From the NCBI GenBank assembly GCA_018806985.1, contig JADANN010000169.1:124001-188000 (forward strand): DNA of 64,000 nt, in the 5' to 3' direction. A program made the translations under genes and the position numbers. Positions 48,382 through 57,099 of this stretch are shown piece by piece. The notes below the pieces were generated by a model. That model was not told the DNA's origin. It saw only the letters and a program-made list of their open reading frames with translations, and searched no databases. Origin of the DNA: Angiostrongylus vasorum. Lineage: Eukaryota > Nematoda > Chromadorea > Rhabditida > Metastrongylidae. Within the stretch, counting starts at the first letter, position 1. Every line of letters starts with the position of its first letter.

Positions 48382-48525
48382 CTGCTTGACGGTGACCTGT
48401 ATGCTCGCCATCAGTAAGAAGCACTCGCCAACGGCCATTGCGGAGCCTTTCACATGATGGAAAAGAAACACATGACGAGTCCAGTGATGATAACGAAAAA
48501 GCGCAACAACACTTTGAGCCACCAC
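48382..48525 (-). CDS. gcy-28: Receptor guanylate cyclase copy 3, exon f
   Basis: 144-bp, 48-codon exon, phase 0 at both ends: acceptor ATATTTAG before GTGGTGGCT, donor GTAAAG after CAG. It reads VVAQSVVALFRYHHWTRHVF, then LFHHVKGSAMAVGECFLLM and ASIQVTVKQ. This aligns with copy 1 from LMYEIAVSLNWHHFYF to CYFSLNAIRN, keeping the Trp-His pair and the conserved Cys before the Phe. The first part of the family's acidic insertion is shorter than in copy 2. A SINE-A lies in the intron between exons f and g. Confidence 0.78.
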
Positions 48526-48789
48526 CTAAATATTTATATCTAAATTTATATTTAAAACGTAATGAAGAACCTGAGTAGAACTCCTTTAGTGGCGGATCAT
48601 ATAAAGAAACAAAATAAAAAAGCATCAATTCAAAATCGTTAAGGTATTGATGGAAAAAACCGGCTACATCTGGTTTAAACAAACCACATTTGCATCGACA
48701 TTACAGATGAGTACTATTAATAATCAATATAATCAGCAAATTAACCGCATCATGGCTTATACACGGAGTATATGACCTCTTTGTATTGC

Positions 48790-49065
48790 TATAAGCCCTG
48801 AGGCATGCGTCATGCATTCGACAACATTAAGCATCGTTGGAGGTTACTGAAATCATATCTGGCCTTTACAATGACTCGCGGCGGCCTGCCGATGTATAGA
48901 GTTAGTGCTTTTATCCTCCCAGACAAGTCTGGTACCAATTTGAAGACCTCGGAGGGATGGAAGGCTTGGTGTGCTATGGACGTGGGGATCGATTCCACGT
49001 GTGTGTTGCAGGGCGCCTCCGACCACTGCGCCACACGCACCCTACCCCCTATAACCATGCAATTT
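48790..49065 (-). mobile_element. SINE-B copy, well preserved
   Basis: Tail ATGCGTCATGCATTCGACA, centre CCCAGACAAGTCTGGTACCA with GGAGGGATGGAAGGCTTGG, and head side GGGGATCGATTCCACG and CCGACCACTGCGCCACACGC, complement of A and B boxes. Confidence 0.85.
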
Positions 49066-49100
49066 TGTCTCCATATATCTACATTTTACCGTTAGTCAAT

Positions 49101-49241
49101 ATTACCTCATCGCAGCTTGAGAGGTCTTCTTAGGCGTCTAACTGCAACGTTAGGCGGTGTTTCACCTATATAAACATAGCCAAGCTGAGAGCGAGTTCAA
49201 CATTTCCATCCGGAAACGAAAAGATCAGAATAAACCTATTT
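49101..49241 (+). repeat. rep-D fragment
   Basis: Diverged 5' third of rep-D: TTACCTCATCGCAGCTTGAG, GTCTAACTGCAACGT and ACATTTCCATCCGGAA correspond in order to the start of the full copies. Confidence 0.5.
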
Positions 49242-49494
49242 CAGTTTTGAGCTAAAAACACCAAAAATCGTCCTCTTCTAGCCAGCGGAAAACAGTGGGC
49301 AGCTCTGGACACTCGACATGGACATACTATTGCCAGTCTGAATTTACTGACGATGTATGGATACGCAATAGATAAAAAAAAATAGATAAAAAGCGAATAA
49401 AGGATAAAGTCAATGACGTAAATCAATCGCTTCATGAGACCAGTAAGCATTGATGAGGCAATTGAATGTACATTTGACCTAAATAATAAGGAAC

Positions 49495-49640
49495 TCTATG
49501 GATCTCTCAAGCTAGCATTATATTTGCCAAACCAGGTCGGACAGACGGCTTAGTGAACTCTAGGCGTGTGATCGAACCAATGACTGATCACGTGTGTATT
49601 GCCGGGGGCCTCTAGCCAGTGCGCTTCATACGCTCGACAT
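49495..49640 (-). mobile_element. SINE-B fragment
   Basis: Head side only: GTGTGATCGAACCAATGACT, GTGTATTGCCGGGGGCCTCT and AGCCAGTGCGCTTCATACGC. Confidence 0.6.
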
Positions 49641-49879
49641 ACTTCAAAAAAACACACTAGTCTTCTTGCAAAGTATTAAAAGGCGTCGTTTTAAAACTGC
49701 GACTCAGTAGGTGTTCTTAGAAAACCTTTAAAATCAACATGTTCTCACTTAAACCTATAATCAAACATCGGCGACGATATGCACTGATATCAATGCATTC
49801 GTATATTAAGTCTCTGGAATTTGAACAAATATTTCTTATGCAGTAAATCCCAGGATCGAATTTCTATTAACCTCTGCAT

Positions 49880-50010
49880 TTATCAATAATTCACTGCTTT
49901 CTTGATGAGTAGATTGTTTCAACAGAATTTATTCACAATAGCTGAAGTTCCGTGAGTTTCGTCTTCCTCAGAGCCTCGAAGGGTCAAACGAAATTTACTC
50001 AGACAATAAC
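49880..50010 (-). repeat. PLE terminal repeat, diverged (PLE 2)
   Basis: GCTGAAGTTCCG, TCTTCCTCAGAGCCTCGAAG and GGGTCAAACGAAATTTACTC follow the order of 9020-9090. The preceding AATTCACTGCTTTCTTGATG recurs at 61010. Confidence 0.6.
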
Positions 50011-50079
50011 TTTTATAACCATAGCACACGAAACTTAGTACATAAATTTCATTCGTAAAACAAACAGCTTCTCTTAAAC

Positions 50080-51935
50080 AATCACGGGCTGGTTCTTTGT
50101 AAATCCTCCAGACACTGTTGGAGACCAGCATCACAGTACTACATGGGCGACGAGTGTTTAAATATCAATCTAAGATATTGCGCAAGACCACAAGAGCATT
50201 ACGCTTTACGGTTCACTTCTGGATTTTTGGAATTCATCCAAGACGTTTGAAGGATTTTATGTGCCGATGTGTTAAATTCCTGTGCATAGCTACTGACTTA
50301 TACTTCAGAACCTTCCCCATTATTTCTTCATGCCCTATGCGTGCTTACTAGAGTGCTTTCTTCTACTTTGAGTTTTTTAAACTAGGTGCTCTTTTGTACG
50401 GATACAGAAATGTCTACACCGCTCGCCAGCCTATTCTTCCTCAAACGCATTACAAGAGATCGGATGCACCGTGTCCGAACTCATGCAATTACCTTCTTTA
50501 CCGTTGGGGCACATTATGCAATTTTGCGTTGTGCATAGGCGGTCATAGGAACGGAGTCAGACTAGCTGGCGACTTAGAGTGCTCGGTGGTAATTCAATCA
50601 CTGCTACCAAGTTCTCTAGACACGCCCTTTTTCGCTTTACAGCTGTACTTACTTCATTGAAGAAATGGGGGCAGATTAAATGGTGCTTTGTTTTCGTAAG
50701 ACTTGTCGTTCGAGGGTTTTATTTTTTCTCTAAACCTATCCCGAGGAGCCATCGATTCGTAGTAATTTAAAGTGGATACTTGCCGAGCAAATTTCAGATA
50801 TTCTTCTTTCCGCTCTCTTCCTGTGCACACACTGGTGCCTGTTCGAAACATGTTTCTCACAACCGTCTTTTTGTGTCTGAAGAGTGAGAGGAGAGGCAAT
50901 TAACTAGTATCCTATGTTATTTGGTTTTCACTGCAACTTGCTGATGTAGCCAAGGTTAATTTGAATGTTCAGAAATGGAGGCTAATTTTCTTCCGATTTC
51001 TCTCGGGTAAATTTAATGCACTCCAACTATTCATTCGATAACTCAAAACACTTGCGCAACCCGTTTTATGTGCAGCAGATGAAAAAACAACCATCCATAT
51101 ATGTATGTGTATATGTGTGCAGTAGAGTAATGTCTGCAGATCGATTACTACTGCCTCTACCTTAGACATAATGGCAATAGCAAAGCTTGACGCCAATCGC
51201 TGTCTCTGCCAACGCTCTCATTTGTGCGAAATACGTCCCAGACCATCTAAGGACTGAACAGTTTAGCCTCTCCTTTAAGAGAGAACGGTGCTGAATTGGG
51301 AAGCCATACATGTTTGCTGCTCTTTCGTGTTGCTTAAAGAGTTCGTGGATGGCTTGCACAGCGGAGTCACTCGGTGTTAGGACGCGCGTTACGTAGGCGA
51401 TCCAGGAACGGTTAGGGTATTTGTGAAATGAGCATGGATATGTTTTAGCAACTGGATGAGAATTAGGTTTATAAACAAAGCTATTCTATCCATCGGTCCG
51501 TTCTACATAGCTGACGATGGGTCTGACCTTGCATAATAATGAATCGGTAGACGCAAGATCTTTCTTATTTTTTTACTCTAGTGGTGCTATTAGCAAACAT
51601 TCAATAAGAATGCGATAGAAAAATTGGCTGAGAGCAAGGGAAAGTAAGAGGCGCGGTTGGTGTGGTGCATTGGCACGTCAGCTCCCGGTAAGGATAAGCG
51701 TTGGTTCGAAGCCCACCTGAAACTCCGAGTTTTGCTCATATCTCAGGATCCTTGTCGTTGTATTTCACTAATTTGTGTTTCTTAATAAATAAAGTACAAG
51801 GCGTGGCATCTTGGTAATTCAAGTTTAAAACGAGAAATAACTGATTACTTTAAAGTTGCCGTTATCGCCACTCTGGCCACTCATTGTTCAAGCTTCGGTA
51901 TTGGTTTTCGAATTCCTTTTCGAAGATGATGGGAG
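50080..51935 (-). pseudogene. Penelope-like element remnant (PLE 2), heavily decayed
   Basis: Homologous over its length to the PLE at 9245-11105 in the same orientation. Near 50215 is the C-terminal SWMNSKNPEVNR block. 50430-50530 has the Cys-rich GIY-YIG region in broken frames. 50654-50899 has VVRNMFRTGTSVCT and ARQVSTLNYYE, about 51162-51359 has AIHELFKQHERAANMYGFPI, and 51480-51560 and 51780-51935 have the N-terminal RT blocks. A SINE-C (51565-51785) sits between the last two. Stops and indels are frequent, so it is not functional. Confidence 0.75.
51565..51785 (+). mobile_element. SINE-C copy inside PLE 2
   Basis: TTGGTGTGGTGCATTGGCAC head with an exact consensus B box, GGTTCGAAGCC (51703-51713), then CTCCGAGTTTTGCTCATATC. 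It splits the homology of PLE 2 to PLE 1 between positions equivalent to about 10720 and 10740. Confidence 0.72.
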
Positions 51936-51954
51936 ACGAAAGGAAGCTTCATAA

Positions 51955-52395
51955 AGATGTTTTCCCGGTATGGAGTCCTTCGACGTCACCGCTACAAATG
52001 TTTCAAATGACTTCGCTATGCAAGCTACCCGCAAGTTCCTTAAGCAATACGAAAGAGCAATTAACATGTAGCATGTATGGCTTCACTGTTTGTTCTTTTC
52101 TTGTAAAACATGTGAAAACGAATATGTTAGCTAAGCAGGTAGACCATCGTGTAAAGCTGCACCTACTTCGGAAACTTAAATCTAAACAAAATACTCCACT
52201 AGGAACGCATAGGGCACGAAAACAATGGGAGATTTTGAAGCAAAAGGTCACTATCTTCGCATTCTGGATAAATTCCAAATATCCAAAAAATAAAACGCAA
52301 GAAGGAGTGGCTCGTGATCAAGTGTGACCTCGCGCCAAAGCTCAGGCTGTTTTTTGACCTCAACCAAGTCTCTAGCAACAAAATCTGATTTACTT
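51955..52395 (+). pseudogene. Penelope-like element remnant (PLE 3), internally deleted, opposite strand
   Basis: Plus-strand PLE piece. At about 51971-52075 one frame reads MESFDVTATNVSND, the RT block with the first catalytic Asp. From about 52090 GIY-YIG remnants (ENEYVS, a stop, then AGRPSCKA) appear in another frame. At 52225-52300 ARKQWEILKQ and FAFWINSKYPKNKTQ correspond to the C-terminal end of PLE 1. The catalytic YVDD region and linker are deleted. A 147-codon open frame at 51884-52327 crosses these pieces in a mixture of right and wrong frames and is not a real gene. Confidence 0.7.
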
Positions 52396-52404
52396 ATAAT
52401 GCCA

Positions 52405-52740
52405 GTAAGGTAGCATATAGCATCTCGCTCCGGGCTCAACAAGCCCCTCATCCCATCAGGGTCGGGAAACTGGTACTGGACTTGTCCGGGAAAAAAAATC
52501 TCCGTCTGCAGTCCAAGTGGTAACGCTTTAGATAAGCTATCTCAGAATTCCAAGGAGAATCGACAAGAACGGTATTCAACGACATTCATGATCAAAGGGA
52601 AATCCTCAAGCAGAGGCCGAAGCCACAGATAAAAGTTGGAAAACCTTAGTGGATGATGGATGCGAGGAAATGAATTGTAGGGGGGTGAAGTGCTGGGATC
52701 TGCACAGTAGCTCCGAAAGAGGTGTTGTGTAAAAAATAAA
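52405..52740 (+). mobile_element. SINE-A copy
   Basis: CTCAACAAGCCCCTCATCCC, TGGTACTGGACTTGTCCGGG, CAGTCCAAGTGGTAACGC, AGCTATCTCAGAATTCCAAG, GAAGTGCTGGGATCTGCACA. It directly follows PLE 3; the tRNA-like head is poorly kept. Confidence 0.75.
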
Positions 52741-53129
52741 AAAAATATGATCCCAATATGACGCTCCAAGATTTTGAAACTTTTTTCCTCGAGCCTTGGA
52801 TTTCTAGCAGAGAAGCGACTGGACAGATTTTGGTATCCAGAAGAACGCGACGATGTCCATGAATGTGTTAAAGATGACGGCTGCCACTCTGGCATCAAAA
52901 CTCCTTACTTTCTGTCTAAATTGAAAAACTAAAAAGAAGCGATGTAGGGAGAGCGTTTTTACACGACCCTGGCAAGTCTATCACTCAAGCACTTCACCTG
53001 TTGAAAATTTGTTGGCAAAGAAATCAACAGCTATGGTAAAGCGAGAATGCTCTCGAGTTTGTTAATGAGGGTCTGTTGATATTTCATATGTAAACATATT
53101 TACGTAATTATCTGTAAAAAAAAGCGCTT

Positions 53130-53165
53130 GTCTCGCGATTGCTGAACAAGTAAACGACACATTCG
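53130..53165 (+). repeat. Small PLE-terminus fragment
   Basis: TCTCGCGATTGCTGAACAAG is the complement of the CTTGTTCAGCAATCGCGAG block at 8948-8966. Confidence 0.6.
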
Positions 53166-53501
53166 ATGTTCTACTTTAATTATCCAACATTTCATGGCAG
53201 TAATGCCTAAAATCATACTTGTTTTTCACTTTAAAATGAAAAATCACCTGAATCAAGGCAAAAGACATGCCCATTTTGATAAATCGGGCCGATAACAACT
53301 CAAAGGAATCGGGATAACAATGAGACAATAACAGTGAAAACTGAGTGAAATACAAAGCAAAAGAGGAGAAAGAAAAGCAGAAAAAAGAATTTGCCGAGTG
53401 AAAAGCGTAAAATTGAATGTAGTAAGTCAATAACTCCCTATATAGTTCCAAAACTCAAGCGCGTTTCACCTAACTAATACCATTGCTATTCATCCACCCA
53501 C

Positions 53502-53594
53502 CTTGTAAGGACCACTGATCCTCGTTAAGGTCTGATATTCCATTTTATTATCAAGATTCATCGTTAGACCGATTGGTGTGATTACCGGAATACC
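53502..53594 (-). CDS. gcy-28: Receptor guanylate cyclase copy 3, exon e
   Basis: 93-bp exon, 31 codons, phase 0 at both ends: acceptor CCTTCAG, donor GTGGGT. It reads GIPVITPIGLTMNLDNKMEY, then QTLTRISGPYK, aligning with copy 1 from GVPVFTTSGLVDELG to LLTRMMGTYRTLG and with copy 2 from GVPVLTTAGM to LTRMQGSYRQL. The G-(I/V)-PV and LTR-(I/M) blocks are the family signature in this part of the domain. Confidence 0.85.
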
Positions 53595-53909
53595 CTGAAG
53601 GGAAAATTAATAGGCCACTGGAACAGCCTGGGATAAAAATCAATAACTCATCTACTGGAATACCTTGAGCTGAAGATCATTAACAACTAATGTAATATTA
53701 CGAACATTTACTTTGAAAAAATAGTAGGATGCGCCAATTCATGCAAAAGAATCGCCTTCTTATGCAGCACTAAACACATCTAGCTAAAGCACTCTGATTC
53801 CCAGTATCTGGAAAATTTCGATCCCACAAAATCGCAGAGAATGACGCCGTGTCGCACGAAAATCGGCTCCCCCACCGCAGTTCCGGAGAATTTGTCCGAA
53901 AGTACATAC

Positions 53910-54002
53910 ATTGCTATCGTCGTCTTGCCAGTATGGACACATACGAGCAACCGGTGCTAGAGCGTAGACAAAAGCGTATCCGATAATACAATCCAAACGA
54001 TT
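53910..54002 (-). CDS. gcy-28: Receptor guanylate cyclase copy 3, exon d
   Basis: 93-bp exon, 31 codons, phase 0 at both ends: a long polypyrimidine run plus CCAG before AATCG, donor GTATGT. It reads NRLDCIIGYAFVYALAPVAR, then MCPYWQDDDSN. YALAPVARM is identical to copy 1 and is a hallmark of natriuretic-peptide-receptor-type domains. The Cys that precedes NRS in copy 1 is absent at the exon c/d junction; a Cys five residues later may take its role. Confidence 0.88.
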
Positions 54003-54447
54003 CTGGAAAAAAAAGAAAAAAAAGAGATAGTAAGACAAAAAACAGCATAATGGAAAAAAACGTACTCGCATACAAGACTCTAAAGCGTGAAGTCATCGGC
54101 AATAAATAGTATCTTGAAATATGCGTAAAGATCCGAAAAATTTATAAAACCGTTGCAGATGTGTAATCTGATTTCGCAGATAACTCTGTTACGGTCTAAG
54201 TGAACCCTCCAGAAATGCAGGTTCTCGCTGGTTTAGCGCGCCAGTGGATTCATAGGGTTACTCACTGCCTAGTGGGACAACAAAGGATTGCGATACTGGT
54301 TCAGAAACCACTGGCATAAAAAACACGTAAAAATGAAGTAAATAAAATTGAGCCTTACTTTGAAAACAGAAAAAGTGAAGCCTTCAAAAAAAAACAGTAG
54401 AGTTAATTATGAAAGAAAACAAGTAGTAGGTCCAGAAAATATATCAC

Positions 54448-54541
54448 CTTGACCAACTGCTGTATAGCAACGTTAGGACCATGAGCATCAGATAATTTAC
54501 TATCGCGGTAAGTAATAGCCATCGAATCGTGTGGAACATAT
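54448..54541 (-). CDS. gcy-28: Receptor guanylate cyclase copy 3, exon c
   Basis: 94-bp exon starting in phase 2 (acceptor TTCAG) and ending in phase 0 (donor GTGATA). It reads YVPHDSMAITYRDSKLSDAH, then GPNVAIQQLVK, aligning with copy 1 MPPGSLQVVYEDTQLSDAIA. The SxLSDA block is shared. The entering phase matches the CA left over at the end of exon b, making a Gln codon. Confidence 0.85.
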
Positions 54542-54658
54542 CTGAACAACTAATAAATTGATGACAGACAGCGTTTCTTAAAAAATTACTTCGAATTCCC
54601 TACTAAAAATGGACTAAAAATAAGAGACTACTAACTAAGATTTAAACAAACCACTCAC

Positions 54659-54708
54659 TGAAACTTTCTATATGCATCATCCACTGCGAGATCAATAACG
54701 GGCTTAAC
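54659..54708 (-). CDS. gcy-28: Receptor guanylate cyclase copy 3, exon b
   Basis: 50-bp micro-exon: acceptor GATTCCAG, donor GTGAGT, phase 0 to phase 2. It reads VKPVIDLAVDDAYRKF plus CA. It aligns with copy 2 ARPVIDIAVEDVV and copy 1 SQPVFDVAVEDVY. Although tiny, the motif plus both splice sites and matching phases on either side make it convincing. Confidence 0.85.
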
Positions 54709-54902
54709 CTGGAATCAAGTGTTGGAGGGAAGTGCTTAAAAAAAAATTGGTGAAAAAATAGAATAATAAAGCAGAAGTTTCCATCCCTGGAAACCGTATA
54801 TATTTAGTTCATTAGAAAGAGAAACTGAGCAATAAATGCTAGAAGTGTCTGAAATGTTGTTATGTTCTTCGAATTCTATACCATCAAACAACAGTTACTT
54901 AC

Positions 54903-55285
54903 TTGATCCTTGAACGGCCCGTCCTCACAGATTGTGCGGGCCCCAGCATAACCACCACTTTTCGGAGATTCGTTAAGCTCGTTAAACCACTGTGGTTCCA
55001 TGGAATCCCGAGATTAGCCTGGCCAAAGTCTGCCGCAGATCGTCACCACGACAGGCAGTCGCAGCCCTTGTGGATCAGAGGGAGATTTACCACCATGCGA
55101 AAAGTTGGATATCAGGACGATGGTAAATCCTGGTATTGGTTTACTCTTAGCTAGGCTTCCTGATGGAAAAGCCGGACTCCTCAGCCTGGAAGACCCTGTC
55201 GGGGAGACGAATCGCCCGCTGTATATCGCAGTCCGACACCCAGGAGCACCTATCACCCACGATGAGGTGGTAAACAGTTGGGAGG
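54903..55285 (-). repeat. rep-D copy 4 (reverse strand)
   Basis: Complement of the full repeat: begins at right with GTTGGGAGG (complement of CCTCCCAAC) and ends at left with the complement of GTGAGGACGGGC. It lies inside the intron between exons a and b of copy 3. Confidence 0.82.
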
Positions 55286-55419
55286 ACCAAACAATAAATT
55301 GATCAGAAAGCTCCGCAATCCTTTAAGTTTCTAAGATCTAGTGCCTTTATTGAACAAACAAGTTAACCTGAACTGTATTATTACATATGTAGTATTGCAA
55401 CATATAATGGAAAGGATAG

Positions 55420-55680
55420 AGCCCTCGGCGTTGGTCAAACCCTGAGAGATGCGAAATGCATTCGCCTTCATTAAAGATCGTTTGAGGTGACTGAATGTAC
55501 ATCTGGCCTGTACTGACCAGCCGTGGCTACCGATGTATCGAGCCAGTGCTCCCAGACAAGTCTGGTACCAATTTGCCAACCCCTGAGGAATAGAAAGCTT
55601 GGCAAGACTGGGCCGCGGCATCGAACCCATGTGTATTGCAAGGCGCCTCTAACCACTATGCTACACGCGCCCCTTATAAC
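55420..55680 (-). mobile_element. SINE-B copy, well preserved
   Basis: Tail GAAATGCATTCGCC, centre CCCAGACAAGTCTGGTACCA, head side CATCGAACCCATGTGTATTG and CTCTAACCACTATGCTACAC. Confidence 0.82.
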
Positions 55681-55812
55681 ATATAATATGCACTACTAAT
55701 ATATTACTGAAAAAAAATCAATTATCGACAAACAGACCCGAGTTCTCTGGAAGCTTTCAAAGTGAAGCAAACCATAACTTGAAAGAAAAACCTTGTCGAC
55801 TACGTTTTCAAC

Positions 55813-56127
55813 TTGGAACTTATTGCGAACTTTCCTAGCGTAGTTGGCTCCTACAGATGCAAAAAAGTTTTCAACGAAGGATTTGACGTCTGTTTAGTAC
55901 GTCGGTGTAGAAACACTTTCCATCTAAGCTTGGCTGCATGGTTACCTTTAATCGACTTAGTTTTACAACATGAAGATGAATGTAGACCAGACTGTACCTT
56001 CAAAGCTCTATCAACATTATTAGATTATACGCCTATTCTTCCCGTAGATCAGGTTTTTGATACCAAATTCGACAACTGCCTCAAAGGGCAGCCACCGACA
56101 ATTGCATGTATCGATTTACATACATAA
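55813..56127 (+). CDS. Unidentified 104-codon open frame, doubtful
   Basis: Open frame of 104 codons beginning at an ATG in the intron between exons a and b of copy 3, on the opposite strand. The product would have eight Cys (including a HEDECRPDC cluster) and no signal peptide, membrane segment or motif I recognise. Its composition is less biased than most frames here, which is why it is listed. It could be an exon of an antisense or nested gene, a repeat fragment, or chance. Confidence 0.15.
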   Translation: MELIANFPSVVGSYRCKKVFNEGFDVCLVRRCRNTFHLSLAAWLPLIDLVLQHEDECRPDCTFKALSTLLDYTPILPVDQVFDTKFDNCLKGQPPTIACIDLHT

Positions 56128-56349
56128 TCAAACCTTGGTCTCCAGCTACGATGTTGTCCAACAGCTCATGTAGACAGTCCAAAAGTGCACAAAGGGACTG
56201 ACAAGCCCCTGCCTTACTAGTATCATTCTTCAGGAATTAAGATATTCCATTTTGAAGAATTTCTTGGGAACCGCAGTTGGCTAGATAATCAACTTCTGTC
56301 GAGCTTTCACAACAAAAGGTCACTGCTAAATTTAAACAGATAAGGGAAA

Positions 56350-56625
56350 AAAGCACTCGGCATTGACGAATTCCACAGGAATGCGCGAAGCATTCGATTC
56401 CTTTCATTTTGTCGTAGTGATTCTAACATATTTGGTATATACAATGATGAACGGAGCCCTACCGATGTACCAAGTCAGATTTTTTTGTCCGCCAATCAAC
56501 TTTTTGTCCGACAAGACGTACCAATTTGCCGGGATGGGTCACGGTCAGCACAGGCATGTTATTGAACAAATGACGACGTATTTACTGCATGACACCTCTA
56601 ACCGCTGTGCCATATGTGCCTCATT
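56350..56625 (-). mobile_element. SINE-B copy, diverged
   Basis: GAATGCGCGAAGCATTCGAT, CCTACCGATGTACCAAGTCA, then GACAAGACGTACCAATTTGC (centre damaged), and CACCTCTAACCGCTGTGCCA at the head side. Confidence 0.7.
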
Positions 56626-57001
56626 GCCAAGATTTTGCGACCAATCTAATTAAATTATTAACATGAAAATATGTCACCTAAGTCCTCACGATTCTAGTGA
56701 TGTTATCTTCACTTATCTACATTCCTTAGGTTTCTTACCTGGTCGCTCTACTTGCAATCCAACATGCATTTATCATATTTTGTAACCTCTGCATTTTTAC
56801 GAGCACAGATTTCTCTAGCGGTTTTATTTCCCAAGGCTATATGAAACCGCACATTTTAAACGTAGTAACCTGAAGCCCACTTCACACTTAAAAAATCGCA
56901 TACTTGAAATTTTTTTGGAAGTTAACAACTCTTGTTGGTCAAGCTGTTTTTTTTTAAAAAGCTCTTCAACAGATTTCAAGAAGGGCACGATTCCAACGTA
57001 C

Positions 57002-57097
57002 CTTGAGAATTGAAAGGCCGAAAGGATTTTTGAGTTCTTCTTCAACGTCTTCAAGCGGCAACGGTACTATGATATGAACTGGATGAATCACCGACAC
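57002..57097 (-). CDS. gcy-28: Receptor guanylate cyclase copy 3, exon a (first identified)
   Basis: About 96-bp exon ending in phase 0 at donor GTACGT. It reads VSVIHPVHIIVPLPLEDVEE, then ELKNPFGLSILK. It aligns with copy 1 PINIVVGLPKNEG...KNPFKLTLAKSQ; the KNPF block is shared. The left border is set at acceptor GACTTTAG (57098-57099), because the same frame has a TAG there, but a later AG is possible. It has no signal peptide, so at least one more 5' exon is needed, probably beyond 57100 or outside the window. Confidence 0.8.
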
Positions 57098-57099
57098 CT

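Noticed and set aside
51700..51715. Exact B box suggesting a tRNA
   Set aside because: The surrounding sequence is SINE-C, with no anticodon arm.
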